The notes beneath the pieces were generated by a model, which saw only the letters and a program-made list of their open reading frames with translations, was not told where the DNA came from and did not search any database. Shown here piece after piece: positions 35,690 to 48,255 of a stretch of DNA of 64,000 nt. This DNA comes from Bryoerythrophyllum caledonicum (taxonomy: Eukaryota > Streptophyta > Bryopsida > Pottiales > Pottiaceae). Both the position numbers and the translations under genes were made by a program. How positions within the stretch are numbered: the first letter of the stretch is position 1; every line of letters starts with the position of its first letter. The DNA lies in contig OZ020518.1 of NCBI GenBank assembly GCA_963971425.1, positions 8,101,989-8,165,988 of the forward strand, in the 5' to 3' direction.

Positions 35690-36351
35690 TTGGCTACACC
35701 TCGTACTTTAGTTGATACATCTTTGCCTTCTTTGTGTAGCATACTTAATTTCTTCATACGGTGAACCAAACCTTCATTCACCTGTGCTGATGTTCCAATT
35801 CTTGTATGGCCAACAGAACTTATTGATGGAATAGTGCAATGAAAGTCTGAATTACCTCGCCAAATTATTTCTACTACTCCATCACAAGCCTCAAAGTCAA
35901 CTCATACTTTGTAACTACCAAGAAGAAATTCTCCTCCTCTACAAATAAAATTATCTTTTTTGTCAATAAATCACTAGTGTCTATAGAAGTAGATGCCCAA
36001 ATTCCATAAGCATAGGAATTATAATCCCTATCAAGATGGAATTTATTACAAAAATCTTTCATTGTATAAGTTAAATTACTGCAAAAGCCACCTTCTTGTA
36101 TATGGAACATGTTGAATTCTTTCTGGTGTAAAGTGGGAACTCCAGCCTATGCAACTTCAACTTTAACATTTTCAAATATTTTAGGAGCTAAATTATTGAA
36201 TTTTTTACCATAAAAAGCTGAAATCAATGATATGATCTCTTGATCTTCTTGCCATTTTTTAACAGTCTCTATACTTTGTTGCATTTTCTTATTTGGAACA
36301 TAACGACCAAATGATAATTTAGGGTCACTTCCTATATCACATTAAATAATC
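35690..36351 (-). pseudogene. Pseudogene of an unrecognised protein (about 210 residues)
   Basis: After an acceptor-like GATATAG, a single minus-strand frame runs from about 36350. It reads GSDPKLSFGRYVPNKKMQQS and EDQEIISLISAFYGKKFNNL, then a TAG (near 36148), then TLHQKEFNMFHIQEGGF and YNSYAYGIWASTSIDTSDLL. After one frame change near 35890 it continues EACDGVVEIIWRGNSDFHC and VGHTRIGTSAQVNEGLVHRM, ending near 35690. The residue mix is that of a folded protein and the two lesions are minor, so it was a real exon. I know no family with these motifs. A transposon-encoded protein is possible. Confidence 0.55.
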
Positions 36352-39300
36352 TGCTTCCAATCCTTACAGGACTGATTTTGTGTCATTTCCTTGTTATACA
36401 TTTATCATTATTCTGTGATTCAGCGATTTCGTCCTTATTCTCGATTTGAGAATGAAACCATCTATTATTGAGTCATCGTACTTGTAAATGGAAGTGTAAG
36501 TGATCATTTTATTTCTTCATTTCAACAGTTTTTAGACTTCATATTGTGGTCTATAAAATGTACTCTGGTAAAGTTTAGGATATAAAAAGTCCAATTCTTG
36601 ATTGAATCAATCACAATGAGGAGTAAATATTTTCCTAATTTGATAAACATGACAATTTTGGACTGTTCCTTCACAGAATTTTTATAGCTTATTTTGTTAT
36701 TTTAATTCATGCAATCTGGAGGTATTTATTGATATACCAGAAAAACCTAAAAGAAAAAACAGAAGTGTTGTTTAAGATAAAGGTTAGAAAAGCTCAGAAA
36801 AAAACATTTATATGCTACATTCAACAAATTGAAGACAAAAAAATAACTCTTATAAAGGCCTTTGACCAATTTATAAATTAAACAGGTTTAGGATAAAATT
36901 TGAACTTAGGAGTTATTAAATACTACAAAGGAATTCAACACCAGTATGAACAATTTTGTCTTGATTTCTTTATTTATATTTAATTTGTATTGGATTAAAG
37001 GTGTTGAGACTATAATATATTATATATATATTATATTATATATTCATGTCTAATAGGGGATGAGAACATGATTTAAAACGTTAAATATTTTTATATTTAT
37101 AATTTTTTTTAAAAACCATGAAAATGAGCCAATAAAAATATTGCATGGTGCAAATAACAAGATAATTACCATTGTAGATGTTGATTAAATTATCTCTGGA
37201 GAATTTTGAGACTAAGAAACAAACCCTTTTCTATTTCAAACTATGTTGCAATTAGCCATTCATGGCCCTTGTAGTACTTAAAATTGAAAAACAACAGGCA
37301 TAATGAATGGAAGTGCTTTAAAGAATATAAAGGCATTCCAAGAGCAGAGAATTGGATTTGGGTAGTTTTCGTGTGATTTGGCAACATGCATGCTTTCATG
37401 TCTGGTTACCATTTTAAATACCTGGAAAGGGACTTACAAGGCAACATGCATGCGTGTGTAGGCATATGGGTGAAAGCACACTACGCCAGTACGAATTTCT
37501 GTCCCAGGCACAATTCAGGGCAGGGTGCAAGTTTGGACTCAATTTTAGACTAGATTATTTTATATTTTGGAGGAAAAAATTAGTAGGTATAGCCCTATAT
37601 CTTGCATATATTGGAGATTAAGAATCAAAATATTTATTGCATTAAAAAAAAACCTTATTATGAATACAAATATAAAAAAATTGTAATGTCCCAATGCAGA
37701 ATTCACATGTTTGTACTCATTATGTGAACTTATTGATAGCAATTTTACGTTTTAAAGAGCCATATATGATCCTCTACTCTTTGGCTACTATATTCCACTA
37801 TTCAAATATGTTAATTGATAGCCAATTTACCAAAAATGAACAAAATGTGATTTTTTGAAAAGTCCCAAAACATGAATTTAAAGTTATTTTTTTCTAATTT
37901 TTTTTTGGAACTAGATACAAAGACTATTGGTGCAGATGGGCCAACAATTGAATTTTGAAAAAAAAAATTCTTTCTCCTCATTTCTTGCATTGAAGATTAT
38001 TCTCCCTATTTTGCCATAGTGTTTTTTTAAATTCTCAATGTGTGATTTGAAGTTGGATGTCAGTAGGTACGACAAATCCACCGTGTGCACAATAGGAAAG
38101 ATACCCATAAACCCGATTTTAATTTGGAAACTTTAAATATTGTACAATTTGTACCTGTTGTACAATTTGTACAACGGCCACGAGGTTGACCGTAGTGTGC
38201 GATCACCCATATTTATGTAATATCTTTTTCGAGAAAATTTGAACTTCCTCACATTTAGAAGAGGAAGAATGTATTGGAATTAATGCAATTGGTGGCTTTA
38301 AGAAAAGACAAAGACCATTGATTGCAATAATGGCCAAAATTGAACACTAATCTCATAACTATTGAGAAATAGTATAATGTTTGACTTTGAGTAAATAACA
38401 CCAATTCCCACATAGCTCACTCTATGTAAAATATCATAGATATGATTAATGAGTACGTACTTTGAATAAGTTTGAATTTCTTTATCCTCCTCCATTGAAT
38501 AACTTTCTGGTTGGTTGTATCCTTCACCTCCTCTGTTGGTCGATTAGGGTGTGGTCAGCATATCTTCAAATGTTCATTTTGAAATGTTTAAGGAGCTCTT
38601 TTCGTAAATATACCAGAAACCTCTAATAAAATTAATAATTTACATTAATATGATACATTTCTTGTTGCACTAGAATCTTGCTGTACTTATTTACAAGTGT
38701 ATCAAAAAAAATTGCCTGAATGTCATTGTGTGCACTAACCATTATTTCTTACTTAGGTCTGCTGCAGCAATGGGTGTACAAAACATCCAACAGGTATAGT
38801 CAAAATTCTTCTTTTCATGAATAGTTACTGTATCTCAACATTTATGAGAATTTAGGTTTCCTGAATTGATGGTGAATATGGTGGGCAATTGATAGGGTGC
38901 TGCAACACAAGTGTATAGTAAGGTGCTCAATAATGGCTCAGTTTTCAGCATGGAAAGCTGTAGGGAAGCTACAAGTGCAAGCAATTTAGTGGAAAGATAG
39001 AGCAAGTGAAATCATCATTTTTGGATTCTTCTACAATGAGTTATGAATTTTTGAAGTTGGATATATAGGTGTTTCCAAAATGGTGCCCTAAAGTGACACC
39101 CTATAATGTTTGCAGTGAGTACATAGTATTGTTGTATGGGGAAGCTATTATGTACATCTGAGTGAAGATTACTAGAGCTCCATTATGGGACCTCCTCCAT
39201 TTTAGACCACTCTACTATATGTGGCAACAAACCCCCAGCTCCGAGGAGTGAGTGGAAAATACTTCCTGGATTGCAATGAATATCCTCTAGAAGGCAATGC

Positions 39301-39525
39301 ATTGAACTTCGGAGCACGGCGTCTGTGGGTGAGTTACATCTATATGCTCACATTTTGATAAGTGGCTTCGGGGATTACCGTATTCGATGGGGGAGACGTT
39401 AGGAACCCTTAACTGTAATGCGCAGTTCCAAGTTGTCTGTTGCAGTGGTCTGCAATTTCTTCTATATCCATAAATTGCCACCCTACCTTCCTAATGCTGA
39501 AGTGCCGTAACGTGTCTTGCTGCAG
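36352..39525. other. AT-rich gene-free stretch
   Basis: No domain-bearing ORF is seen on either strand. An upstream exon of the integrase-like gene should lie in the right part (its first visible exon opens with an acceptor at 39525), but I cannot point to it. Confidence 0.4.
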
Positions 39526-41289
39526 GTTACTCCCAGTATGCACACAATGGAAGCAAATTTAGAAGGCTGGCTTGCGGTGGAAGACGACAATCTTTCAGAA
39601 ACCTCTGGGGAGAACATGGATGAAGCGGACGTAGAAGAGGATCATATTCACATACCGAAGCACATTGTGTTGGATCATGTTGAGGATCGTTTGAATCGAG
39701 GCGAGTACTTCTCGGCAATAGCAACATCACTCGGATTAACACGGAAGGTCATGTCTGGCTGATTATTCAGCTTAGGGTGGGAAGGCGTGTATCACAATTT
39801 GTCGCCAGAGGAGTGTAGGGATGCTATCATGTCTGTTGTCCTGCTCGATCGTGGCGATGTGAACTGGGGAATTCGTCATGTACAGTCTCTGCTTAGGAGG
39901 GAGCTTAAACTTCGATTGCCTCGCCAACTTCTGCGCGATGTGCTCCACGCCATGCAACCGGGTCATATGCGTAGGAGGGAGGTGAGACTCTTGTTCCGTG
40001 GGCAATACGATGTCATAGAACCAATGGTTGTGTGGCATATGGATTGTGAGTCGCTCTTGAACCCTATACAAAGTTGCGGCCTGTTTTTGCTGAATTGGCG
40101 CTTGTCATTTTAACCCCCCTGTCCAAAGTTTGTATAGAAAGCTCTCAAAAGTAGATGAACATTGTTTTATGAGAACGGTGCCTCCAACGCGCCAGACGCC
40201 GAAACCCTAAAGCATACCTAAGTTGACATTGCAGAAGGAAATGCCCTGCTTGTTGTTTGCCCCGAACCCTAACCGTAAACACTAACGCAAGTGGGCTTCC
40301 TCTGTGCATCCCCTTTGTGTCGTCAAGCTTACGACAAGTTGGCAAAGTGGAAGTTCAGAATTCACGGAGGGATTGATGGAGCATCGCATTACGTGTTGTG
40401 GTGCGAAGTGGCAACATACAAGCTGGCAACCACCATTTTCAAGGGGTGTAAGGCAACGGTTGACCTATATGGGCACCCTATCCGCATTCGGTCCGACTAT
40501 GCGGCTGAACACAGCTTGGTACGTGAAGATCAGGAACGGGCTCGTCCAGATGTAGTGAAACCATTCCTAACAGGGTCATCGGTTCATAACCAGGTATGCC
40601 GTCAAGGAACCTTTCAATTCTTGTTCGTGAACTTTTAATTCCACTGTCAATTTCCCCTAAGCATGATCGATGTCATTGCAGAGGATTGAACATTTCTCGG
40701 CTAGGTATGGAAGAAGACTGCATGGTTCTACCACTCCTTATTCACTGCCATGTGCAACCATAACCTTCTTGACTTGAATAATGTGTGGCACATGAGCTCA
40801 TTGCACATGGTGTTCTTCCCTTTGATCCAAGACGACGTGGACCGCCGCGTTCTTGCATGGAACAATCACAGGCTGCGGAAGATCAGCGAAAATGGGCGTT
40901 CCATACCAAGCCACATTCCAGAAATTGCATTTCAGACCTACGAACGGCAATGGGGTTGGTTGAGCGCGCCCATTGTATCCGAAGTGGACAATGCGCATTA
41001 TGCTTTGATCCCAGACCTGCCGGAGTTGCCTACCGGTCTAGATAGAGAAACATTAGGGGCAAATGAAGCACAAGGGATTCCACCTGGCCCTCTTGACCTA
41101 ATTGGAGCTACATTACCTGACGCAATTACCCACATTCGCAACATGGCATACGAACGTGGGAAGTCACGATATTGGTATGGAGAAGAAAAGTATGCCTTCC
41201 ACTTGGGGCTCACTGAGAGTGTGTGGAAGCTCTACAAAGGCCACACGGTCCATTACTTACATACTTCCAGGGCCGACTGGATGAGGTAG
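39526..41289 (+). pseudogene. Integrase-like DDE transposase, three exons, lightly damaged
   Basis: The protein resembles the eukaryotic integrase-core transposases with an N-terminal helix-turn-helix. Exons: 39526-40045, 40328-40593, 40682-41289, with donors T|GTGAGT and CAG|GTATGC and phases that match. The HTH lies in the first exon (EDRLNRGEYFSAIATSLGL). Next come DVNWGIRHVQSLLRREL and a WHMD carrying the first catalytic D (40042-40044). IHGGIDGASHYVLWCEVATY follows, then RIRSDYAAEH with the second D (40495-40497). The E is in SVHNQ|RIE (40688-40690), giving 34 residues between second D and E. The tail NHNLLDLNNVWHMS ... WNNHRLRKI is typical of this group. Damage: TGA at 39760-39762 and a frame change with stop near 40700. 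It could be IS3EU- or Ginger-like; the superfamily is not settled. Confidence 0.75.
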
Positions 41290-42830
41290 ACGAATCACAT
41301 CGACAATTACTGGATGACCTGTACCTCGTAACATTAGGGGAGTAGAGTTCTAGCTCTGATATGGTAATCTACTAGATGTTTGTCACAAAAGTCGCAGATT
41401 CTGCACCGCCCTAAGAATTCTGGGCCCAGGAAGAGCCGTCTCTGAGTGGCCATCGTTGTCACGAAAATTCAAGAGGTACTCCGGAGACTTTGCAAGTCGA
41501 GGTGTTTTGTAGCCTCATTTTGATCCTTACGTACTCAAGCGGTTATAGTCGCAAATTTTTTTGAGAACCTGTCAGTAAGCCTATGTCGTTTTGTGAATTA
41601 TATGGCTTTGACATTATGTAGGTGGTACAACTCGGACTCGGAAATAACGATACCCCAATTCGTTATACTGGCCGTACTGCCCACATCATTTTTGCATTTT
41701 CATTACCCGATATGCTTTATAATTGGACGCGCCGGTCCAGCATGAATCTGTGGTTTTGAAGGCTTACTTGTTGTAATTTAAGTACTTACTTGTACCTAAT
41801 TCATGTTACACCACATGCTGTCATGTACTCTAAATAGCGGAAAGGAATGGAGTCAACAAACAAGGCACTGTGACGACCATCACTCCCATGTCCTGAAAGA
41901 CCTGTTCTATAGTAACGAGGTTGCAAGAATGGTTGGCTTGGCTCTAGTTCTGGTGTGCCACAGGGTGCTGGAGCGAGTGCTTTACAGATGTTGCTCTTAA
42001 CCTCTAGGAGATGCAAAGTGGATGAGTAATCAGCTCACTTTTAATTCACTTCGGTGATTTTATCATGACCCCAATACTACACCTTTTTCTCTTGTTTAGA
42101 GCCTTCAGCATGAGAGGAAGGTTGTAAGAGTTACAAGGCGGAAGCTTTGGTCATCCTAGCTCGTGTACAAAACCTCGGCAGCCAAGCGCTAGAGCAACCA
42201 AAACCAATCGCTCAACACTCTCCCGGGCAAACCGCGGAGCTCCCAACAAAAATTATGTAGTTAAATAATTTCCTCACACTTCCAGAAGCTGCAAAGCTCC
42301 CGAAACTCCACAACTTAACCGCTACTAAAATTGTCACAAGTCAACTTCATCAACTCGCCGTGGTCGTCACCATGGTCTATGTCGCCATGGTCGTCACCAT
42401 GGTCTCTGCCATAGCCAATGTGCCGCTAGCACATCCCGACCATGGGCCCTAACCTGGTCGAAATTAGCTTCAGAGAAGGGGCAGCAAGCCAAAAAAAAAT
42501 CGCACATACGATGTTGGCGCCAGATCGGACTTGGACGATTTCTGGCAGGATTCGTCACCCTACAAACCATGAGAACGACGGGATCACGCCACGGTGCTCA
42601 TCGTGACCGCACCTTCAAACTCTGTGCAGATGGGCTCGGACGCCGTGACCATGAGCCTTGATATCCTGAACGTTGACAGTGTTTTCATCCACATGAATCG
42701 TCGACGTGGCCTGGCGACTGTAAACCGTGCCCCAACTCGAGGTCACCAACCCTTAACCTCCCTGACGTCCCACCGCCAAATAGTATTCCATAGGCTTCAC
42801 CATAGACAAGCGTGGTGAACCACAATTTCT
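41290..42830. other. No confident gene
   Basis: The stretch links the integrase-like gene and the LINE. 42355-42410 contains a short tandem of CCATGGTCGTCACCATGGTC type. The ORF at 42594-42818 has no recognisable domain. Part of it may be 3' sequence of the integrase-bearing transposon. Confidence 0.4.
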
Positions 42831-42839
42831 GCTATACAC

Positions 42840-44034
42840 TTACTTTAACCGAGCCACATACGATATATGCCTCAAAAACCTAGGAAATAATAAAGTCCCT
42901 AGGCCAGACCGCATCCCAAACTCCATATTAAAATTAATGCCCATGAGATTCCACCAACTTCTCTCCTTATTTTTCTCTCATTGCTTCAAACAAAAATAAA
43001 TCCTCGCCTCATGGAAAACTAGCTCTACAATATTACTCTATAAAAAAGATAATCCCTTAATGCTTCCAAATTATAGACCAATTGCCCTAGCCAACACTAT
43101 CTACAAATTCTTCACAAGCACATTCACAACTATATTATCTTCATACGGAGAAAAACGCCAAATCTTACATGACAGCCTAGAAGGCTTCCGTGCGGAAAGG
43201 AGTACTGCTAGACAACTCCAAACCATAATAGCCGCACTCAAAGATGCACGATTTACAAAGCAAGACATATATATTTTATATATTGATTTCAAAAATGCAT
43301 TTGATTCCATTGACCATCCAAGATTATTAGCAATAATGTCTAATCTTAGATACCCCACCGATGCAGTCACACTAATTGGAAACATATATTCTCACTCAAC
43401 CACCTCATACGTTGGAGAATATTTTGGAACAACCCGACCCATCTCCATACAACGCGGAACTATACAAGGTGATACACTAAGCCCATACTTATTCATTATT
43501 ATCTTAGAACCACTACTAAGATGGATGCAAAGGGGAAACAATGGCTACACCTTTGGAACATCAAAAGTCACCATCAACTCGGCCGCCTACGCCGATGACC
43601 TTGCTCCTATAGCCGGAAAACTCAAATCACTACAAATCCAACTCAATAAAATTGACAAATTTTGCGATTGTTCCGGTATGGATGTTGGCACCCAAACATG
43701 TGCCTTCACAAGATGTCCAAACAAATCCAAAATGAATCCCATTGCATTCAAAGCACTTATGCAAACCGCCAACATAAACTACCGTAATCAACCCATTCCT
43801 ATACTACATCAAAACAAACCATACGTGTATCTAGGTACAAACCTTGTACCTTCACTAAAATGGAAGATACAAATCCAGACCACTACCACAAAAATTATTA
43901 AACAATGCAAAGTACTCACAAAATGTCCGGCCACTATGAAACAAAAAAATAAAATAGTAGACACAGTACTCAGACTCGGAGTAGCATATAGTTTCTATGC
44001 AGTCCCATACTCTATGCCTCCCATAAAAAATTAG
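42840..44034 (+). pseudogene. LINE reverse transcriptase domain (copy A)
   Basis: This domain copies element RNA into DNA at the target site. It starts with GNNKVPRPDRIPNSILKL, has one TAA at 42997-42999, then NYRPIALANTIYKFF, ILYIDFKNAFDSIDH with the first catalytic Asp, RGTIQGDTLSPYLFI, and the catalytic YADD in NSAAYADDLAPIAG (43588-43599). YLGTNL follows as in the thumb region. The open frame 43060-44034 is 324 codons. The frame breaks near 44034 and continues at 44092-44430. The upstream ORF1 and the N-terminus are missing. Confidence 0.92.
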
Positions 44035-45829
44035 ATAAAAAAATCATAGCCATACTAAAATCCATTTGTAGCCTATCCAAATCATAAATGTATGTCAAAT
44101 GTTATTTGGATTAGAGGCTTTTTCCCTCAAAATGCTTACCTCCGATGTATTGGTGAACAACTTCAAAATGCACTAAATGACAAAGGTAGACTTGGCAAGA
44201 TTTACAAAGGACTCACCCACTCCATCCTTGCCAAATATGGAGGCGCTAAAAATATCCCTAGAATAAACAAAGCCGATTGCACTAGATCACCAATCACCCG
44301 AACATTTTTCCTACTAAAAAATGAAGCGAAAGTGTACCTAAAAAGCACACTCACGGATTTTCTATCAGAACCCTCACTTTTCGAACAAATGTGGCTACAA
44401 GAAACTCAAAATGACACAAGAATTAATTAACACCTCTCCCAAAAACTCTTTCAAAAACCTTTCTCAGTAAATATTACCAACCTAAAACAAATTACACTAC
44501 CAAACACACATTTTGAACCACAATGACTTCAAAAATTTCATACTACACCATCCTAATTAATAAGGAGTGCCCTTAATATTGCCCAACAACTATTTTGCTA
44601 CCTTCCATGCCCCAACACATGCACCTCACCATGCCCAATACATCAGAACCCCTACACTCTCAAAGACACATATACTACCACCAACAACAACATTCAACCT
44701 GGAAATAACCTCCCGCCAACTCACCCCTCCAATCCACCGCATCCACTCCTCCCTTCTCCCCCAATACACATCCTCAAAAATCCATCCACATATCCCATAA
44801 TTCTAATTCTTGACCATAAACATAGGAAAGATATTGACTCAAATAAAATTATAAAGAATGACACGAAATATCTATGCCAATGGCAACACAATAATAATAC
44901 CTACAACAAATGGTTACCCCAACAGAACCTCTTTCCATGGCATGACCAAAACACCTCTACACACAACTCCGTACAACTAACACAATATTATCAAAACACT
45001 CAAAACAAATTCTTCTCAGAAATCATCCAAGCACATCATCCTCAAGAACAATTTTGTGACTCAAGATCAGTCACCCCACCCATAATCATTCCCCTCCTCA
45101 ACATACACATAACCGAATGCAATCCCAAAAAAGACATTCTCACATCAAACAATACAATCAGAATAAATGAACACCACGCACATACATATGAAGAAAACAG
45201 AAGTCATCTAATCACTATTCTCGTTACTAGACTCCAAAGGCTATGGAACCAATACCAAAACAAACTACAAACTTCCAGAAACATAGAGCCAACAATCCAA
45301 CATTCGAAACTCAAATAGTTTGGCTATACCAAAGATATAAATATCGCATTCCAAAAAACGACCCCCTTAAACTCACACAATATACATTATCCACGTCCAT
45401 TCTAGACTCACAAATCTCATCCTTCAACATCCAACACTCGTACTTTTCATCCCCCATCACATGCTCCATCCTACTTACTAAGTTCTATTCACCTTTCGAA
45501 AGATACAATTTTTTTGGCTCACTAGAAAACGCCTTGAGCACAAATGAATTGGACTCATGGTATTGCACACCTCCACAATATAGAAGAAACACAACAAGCA
45601 ATACATTGGCCAAGACTTGCAGCCAAAAATGATCCAAACTCTACTTCCACTCTTATTATCACACCAGACAATAATTGGTTCCAAAACTTTAACCCTCACT
45701 TTGGCCCATTCTCAAACTCTCACATCATAGCCTTATTCGAGGCAAATTTGGTACCATCCACCATTCAAATACTATGCATACACCATCAAAATATTAATAT
45801 TGGTACGTTAGAACAACTTGCCATACTCA

Positions 45830-46339
45830 GGGCCGCTTCACACTTGGTGGCCAAGTCGATTGGCCGTCGATTTCCACCAATGAGATAGCTAGAATGGCCA
45901 AAGTCCGGACTTTGGGCCTTCACACTTGTGCCCAAACTCCAAAGGTCGTCGTCCTACATGGCAACACTTTTGGGTTGTTTTGGCGCCAAACTGATGGCCT
46001 CTCGAGCAAAACTTGGGTCGCCCATTTTAGTCGATCCAAACTACAATCGAGAGTCCGTTGATTTTTTTTTTAAATAATAAAAAAACTGACAAGATCTAGA
46101 CCGTTAGATGGAAGAGACCGAATTATTGGGCTGATTTTTTTGGCTGATTTTTTTTTGGCGTAATGATATGGGGTTTGGACTTTGGACTTGGCCTTTGGGG
46201 CTTCACACCACAACCGGCCAAACCTTCAATCTATATTATTTAATGTATTTTTTTGGCAAAAAAGTTTGGCCTCTTGCCATAGTTTGGCCACTCATTTTGA
46301 CGGACGATCACTCGACTTGGGCATAGTGTGAAGCGGCCC
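45830..46339. mobile_element. Harbinger-derived MITE, copy 2, inside the LINE
   Basis: Close relative of 16119-16669 in the same orientation, with the same GGGCCGCTTCACACT/AGTGTGAAGCGGCCC ends. The target TCA is duplicated (45827-45829, 46340-46342). It is about 40 bases shorter, mainly in the T-rich centre. It interrupts the LINE between IGTLEQLAIL and ITNNLNISGIYTK, so it inserted after the LINE. Confidence 0.9.
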
Positions 46340-48019
46340 TCACCTCCATAACAAATAACCTCAACATAAGCGGAATATATACCAAAATAGCTCCACCTAC
46401 ACCCCTCGTAATCTGAGTGAATCGTAACAATAATTGGTCCCAACTTAAATATGCAAATACAAGACAAAACCACCTCGATACACCACCCCCCTTCTCCACA
46501 TGTTGTGACTGTAACCCCTTAAAGTTTTCCCCCGCATATTGTTCTACACAAATGGTTCCTCAAAAGAACCAACAGAAGTCAGTCCGGAACATTGGCATAG
46601 AGAAAAAGCCGGAGACTAAAGAAATAAAATATCCAAAAGACTCCATGGACTTTAAAATATCCTTGGAGCAGAAATGATGGCCCTCCATAAAACCATCGGA
46701 ATTATCACTACACAATACGCTAATGAACGTGCACAAATCTTTACGGATTGTATAAACGTCTTATATCTATTACACACACAAATAACACACCCTACCCTCT
46801 ATGATAGCCACCCCGATCAAGTCATCCTATCATCCATGGTTTAAATGCTACAAAATCGCACACAAATCACAACCTTCCATAAAGTTGGAGCACATGTCAA
46901 CGTAGAAGGAAACAAATAAGCGGATAAACTAGCTAAAGATAGACTAAGTAAATCCCACATAAATGCCAATTAAGCACTCACATGAACACGCACATCCTAC
47001 TCCATACTACCTCCAGAGAGAAAGTTGGTCTTTTATGGAAGACACCCTGGACAAAGGCCCCATCAGATTTTTAGATAAATCCCTCAAAAAACAAGATCTA
47101 AGTAACAACCTCAATCTATTTCCAAAAAAATTCTAACATACTAGATAAATGGACCGGCAATAATTACATTGATAATGAACTCTCTACAATCTTTTGGAAA
47201 AATCCGACAATTACAGATCCACAAAAAACATACATTATCAAATTCCACACTAGAAAATACATGGAAAATGCCCGCAAACAACTCTTCTTTGGTATCTAAA
47301 GATTTCCATCCATAACATGCCCCATATGCACCTCCACAGACCCGGACACATGGCTACACGTACTCTTTAACTGCCAAAACCATCACATACATTCCCTAAT
47401 CGACAAAAGACATAACAAAGCGGTATGGAAAATCCGGAAACTAATTGTATCCTCAAACAAATCTTGATGCTTTATACTTATGAATGCCGGAACCTTCAAC
47501 AACAAACCACAAGAAAACACGGTCCTCCCATGGCTACTTCCATGCATATGTGGATCCCAAAGATGTCATTGTAATGCGAGATTTAAAGGAGACTTGCTAT
47601 GCATTAGAGGAATATCATACGAAGCCCCCCCCACCGGACCACATTGACACAAACATCACTATCCAATTTATTGAGTTTAAATATTGTAATGATAGATTTT
47701 CCGAAGAATCAATTGAAAACAAAATTAATAAATATCAACCCCTTAGTAATGACATTACAACCCTCAGATGGAAAGTGGACCCCCTTTTTGTCATTGTTGT
47801 CGGAGCTAGAGCTACCACCTTCATCCCATCTATGAAAAGTCTTGAAAAAACATTATATATTCCCATCAATCAAATCAAAAAGACATTCAAGAAAATTAAT
47901 ACGATTGCTATCCAATATGCGGTCTCCGTTCTCCTTCACAAATGGAAAATTGAAAGTAACCAACCTCTCCCCGATCTAAATAATACCTCCTAAGACCTCC
48001 CAAAACACACTTAACTCCC

Positions 48020-48255
48020 CACATATAATCTCGTCAAAATATGCCTTGTGGCTCTAACTTGTTCCTAGGCCCGTGGTTATTGGTTACTGGTCACATGCTT
48101 TTGGTTACATACTGTCTACTCTCGAGATGGGAGAGTAGTTCCATACTACTAAATCTATGTTTGGTGGACATTGGTTTAGTTGTGGAACAAACAGACACTT
48201 TATTCACTCCGGCCCCCTTGAAGTGAGTACTGGAGATCTTCTTCTTCTTAAAACA
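48020..48255 (+). promoter_or_regulatory. LINE 3' UTR with cloverleaf-like fold (copy A)
   Basis: The outer stem TGTCT (48113-48117) pairs with AGACA (48193-48197). Three hairpins lie inside: ACTCTC/GAGAGT, AGTAGT/ACTACT, and a longer imperfect stem around a GGT loop. The same layout is present in copy B with compensating changes. The tail is CTTCTTCTTCTT. The likely role, inferred, is recognition of the RNA by the element's own reverse transcriptase. Confidence 0.65.

Larger units (their letters stand above)
42835..48255 (+). mobile_element. LINE (non-LTR retrotransposon), copy A, 5'-truncated
   Basis: The plus strand is A/C-rich throughout and encodes, in order, reverse transcriptase (42840-44034), a connecting region, RNase H (about 46490-46950), a zinc knuckle (about 47320-47400) and a restriction-like endonuclease domain (about 47590-47990). 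Many stops and frame changes break it. A Harbinger MITE interrupts it at 45830-46339, and the LINE sequence resumes beyond. The 3' UTR ends in a short TTC-repeat tail near 48250. No AP-endonuclease domain lies upstream of the RT. Copy B at 54835 is a shorter, better-preserved relative. Confidence 0.85.
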
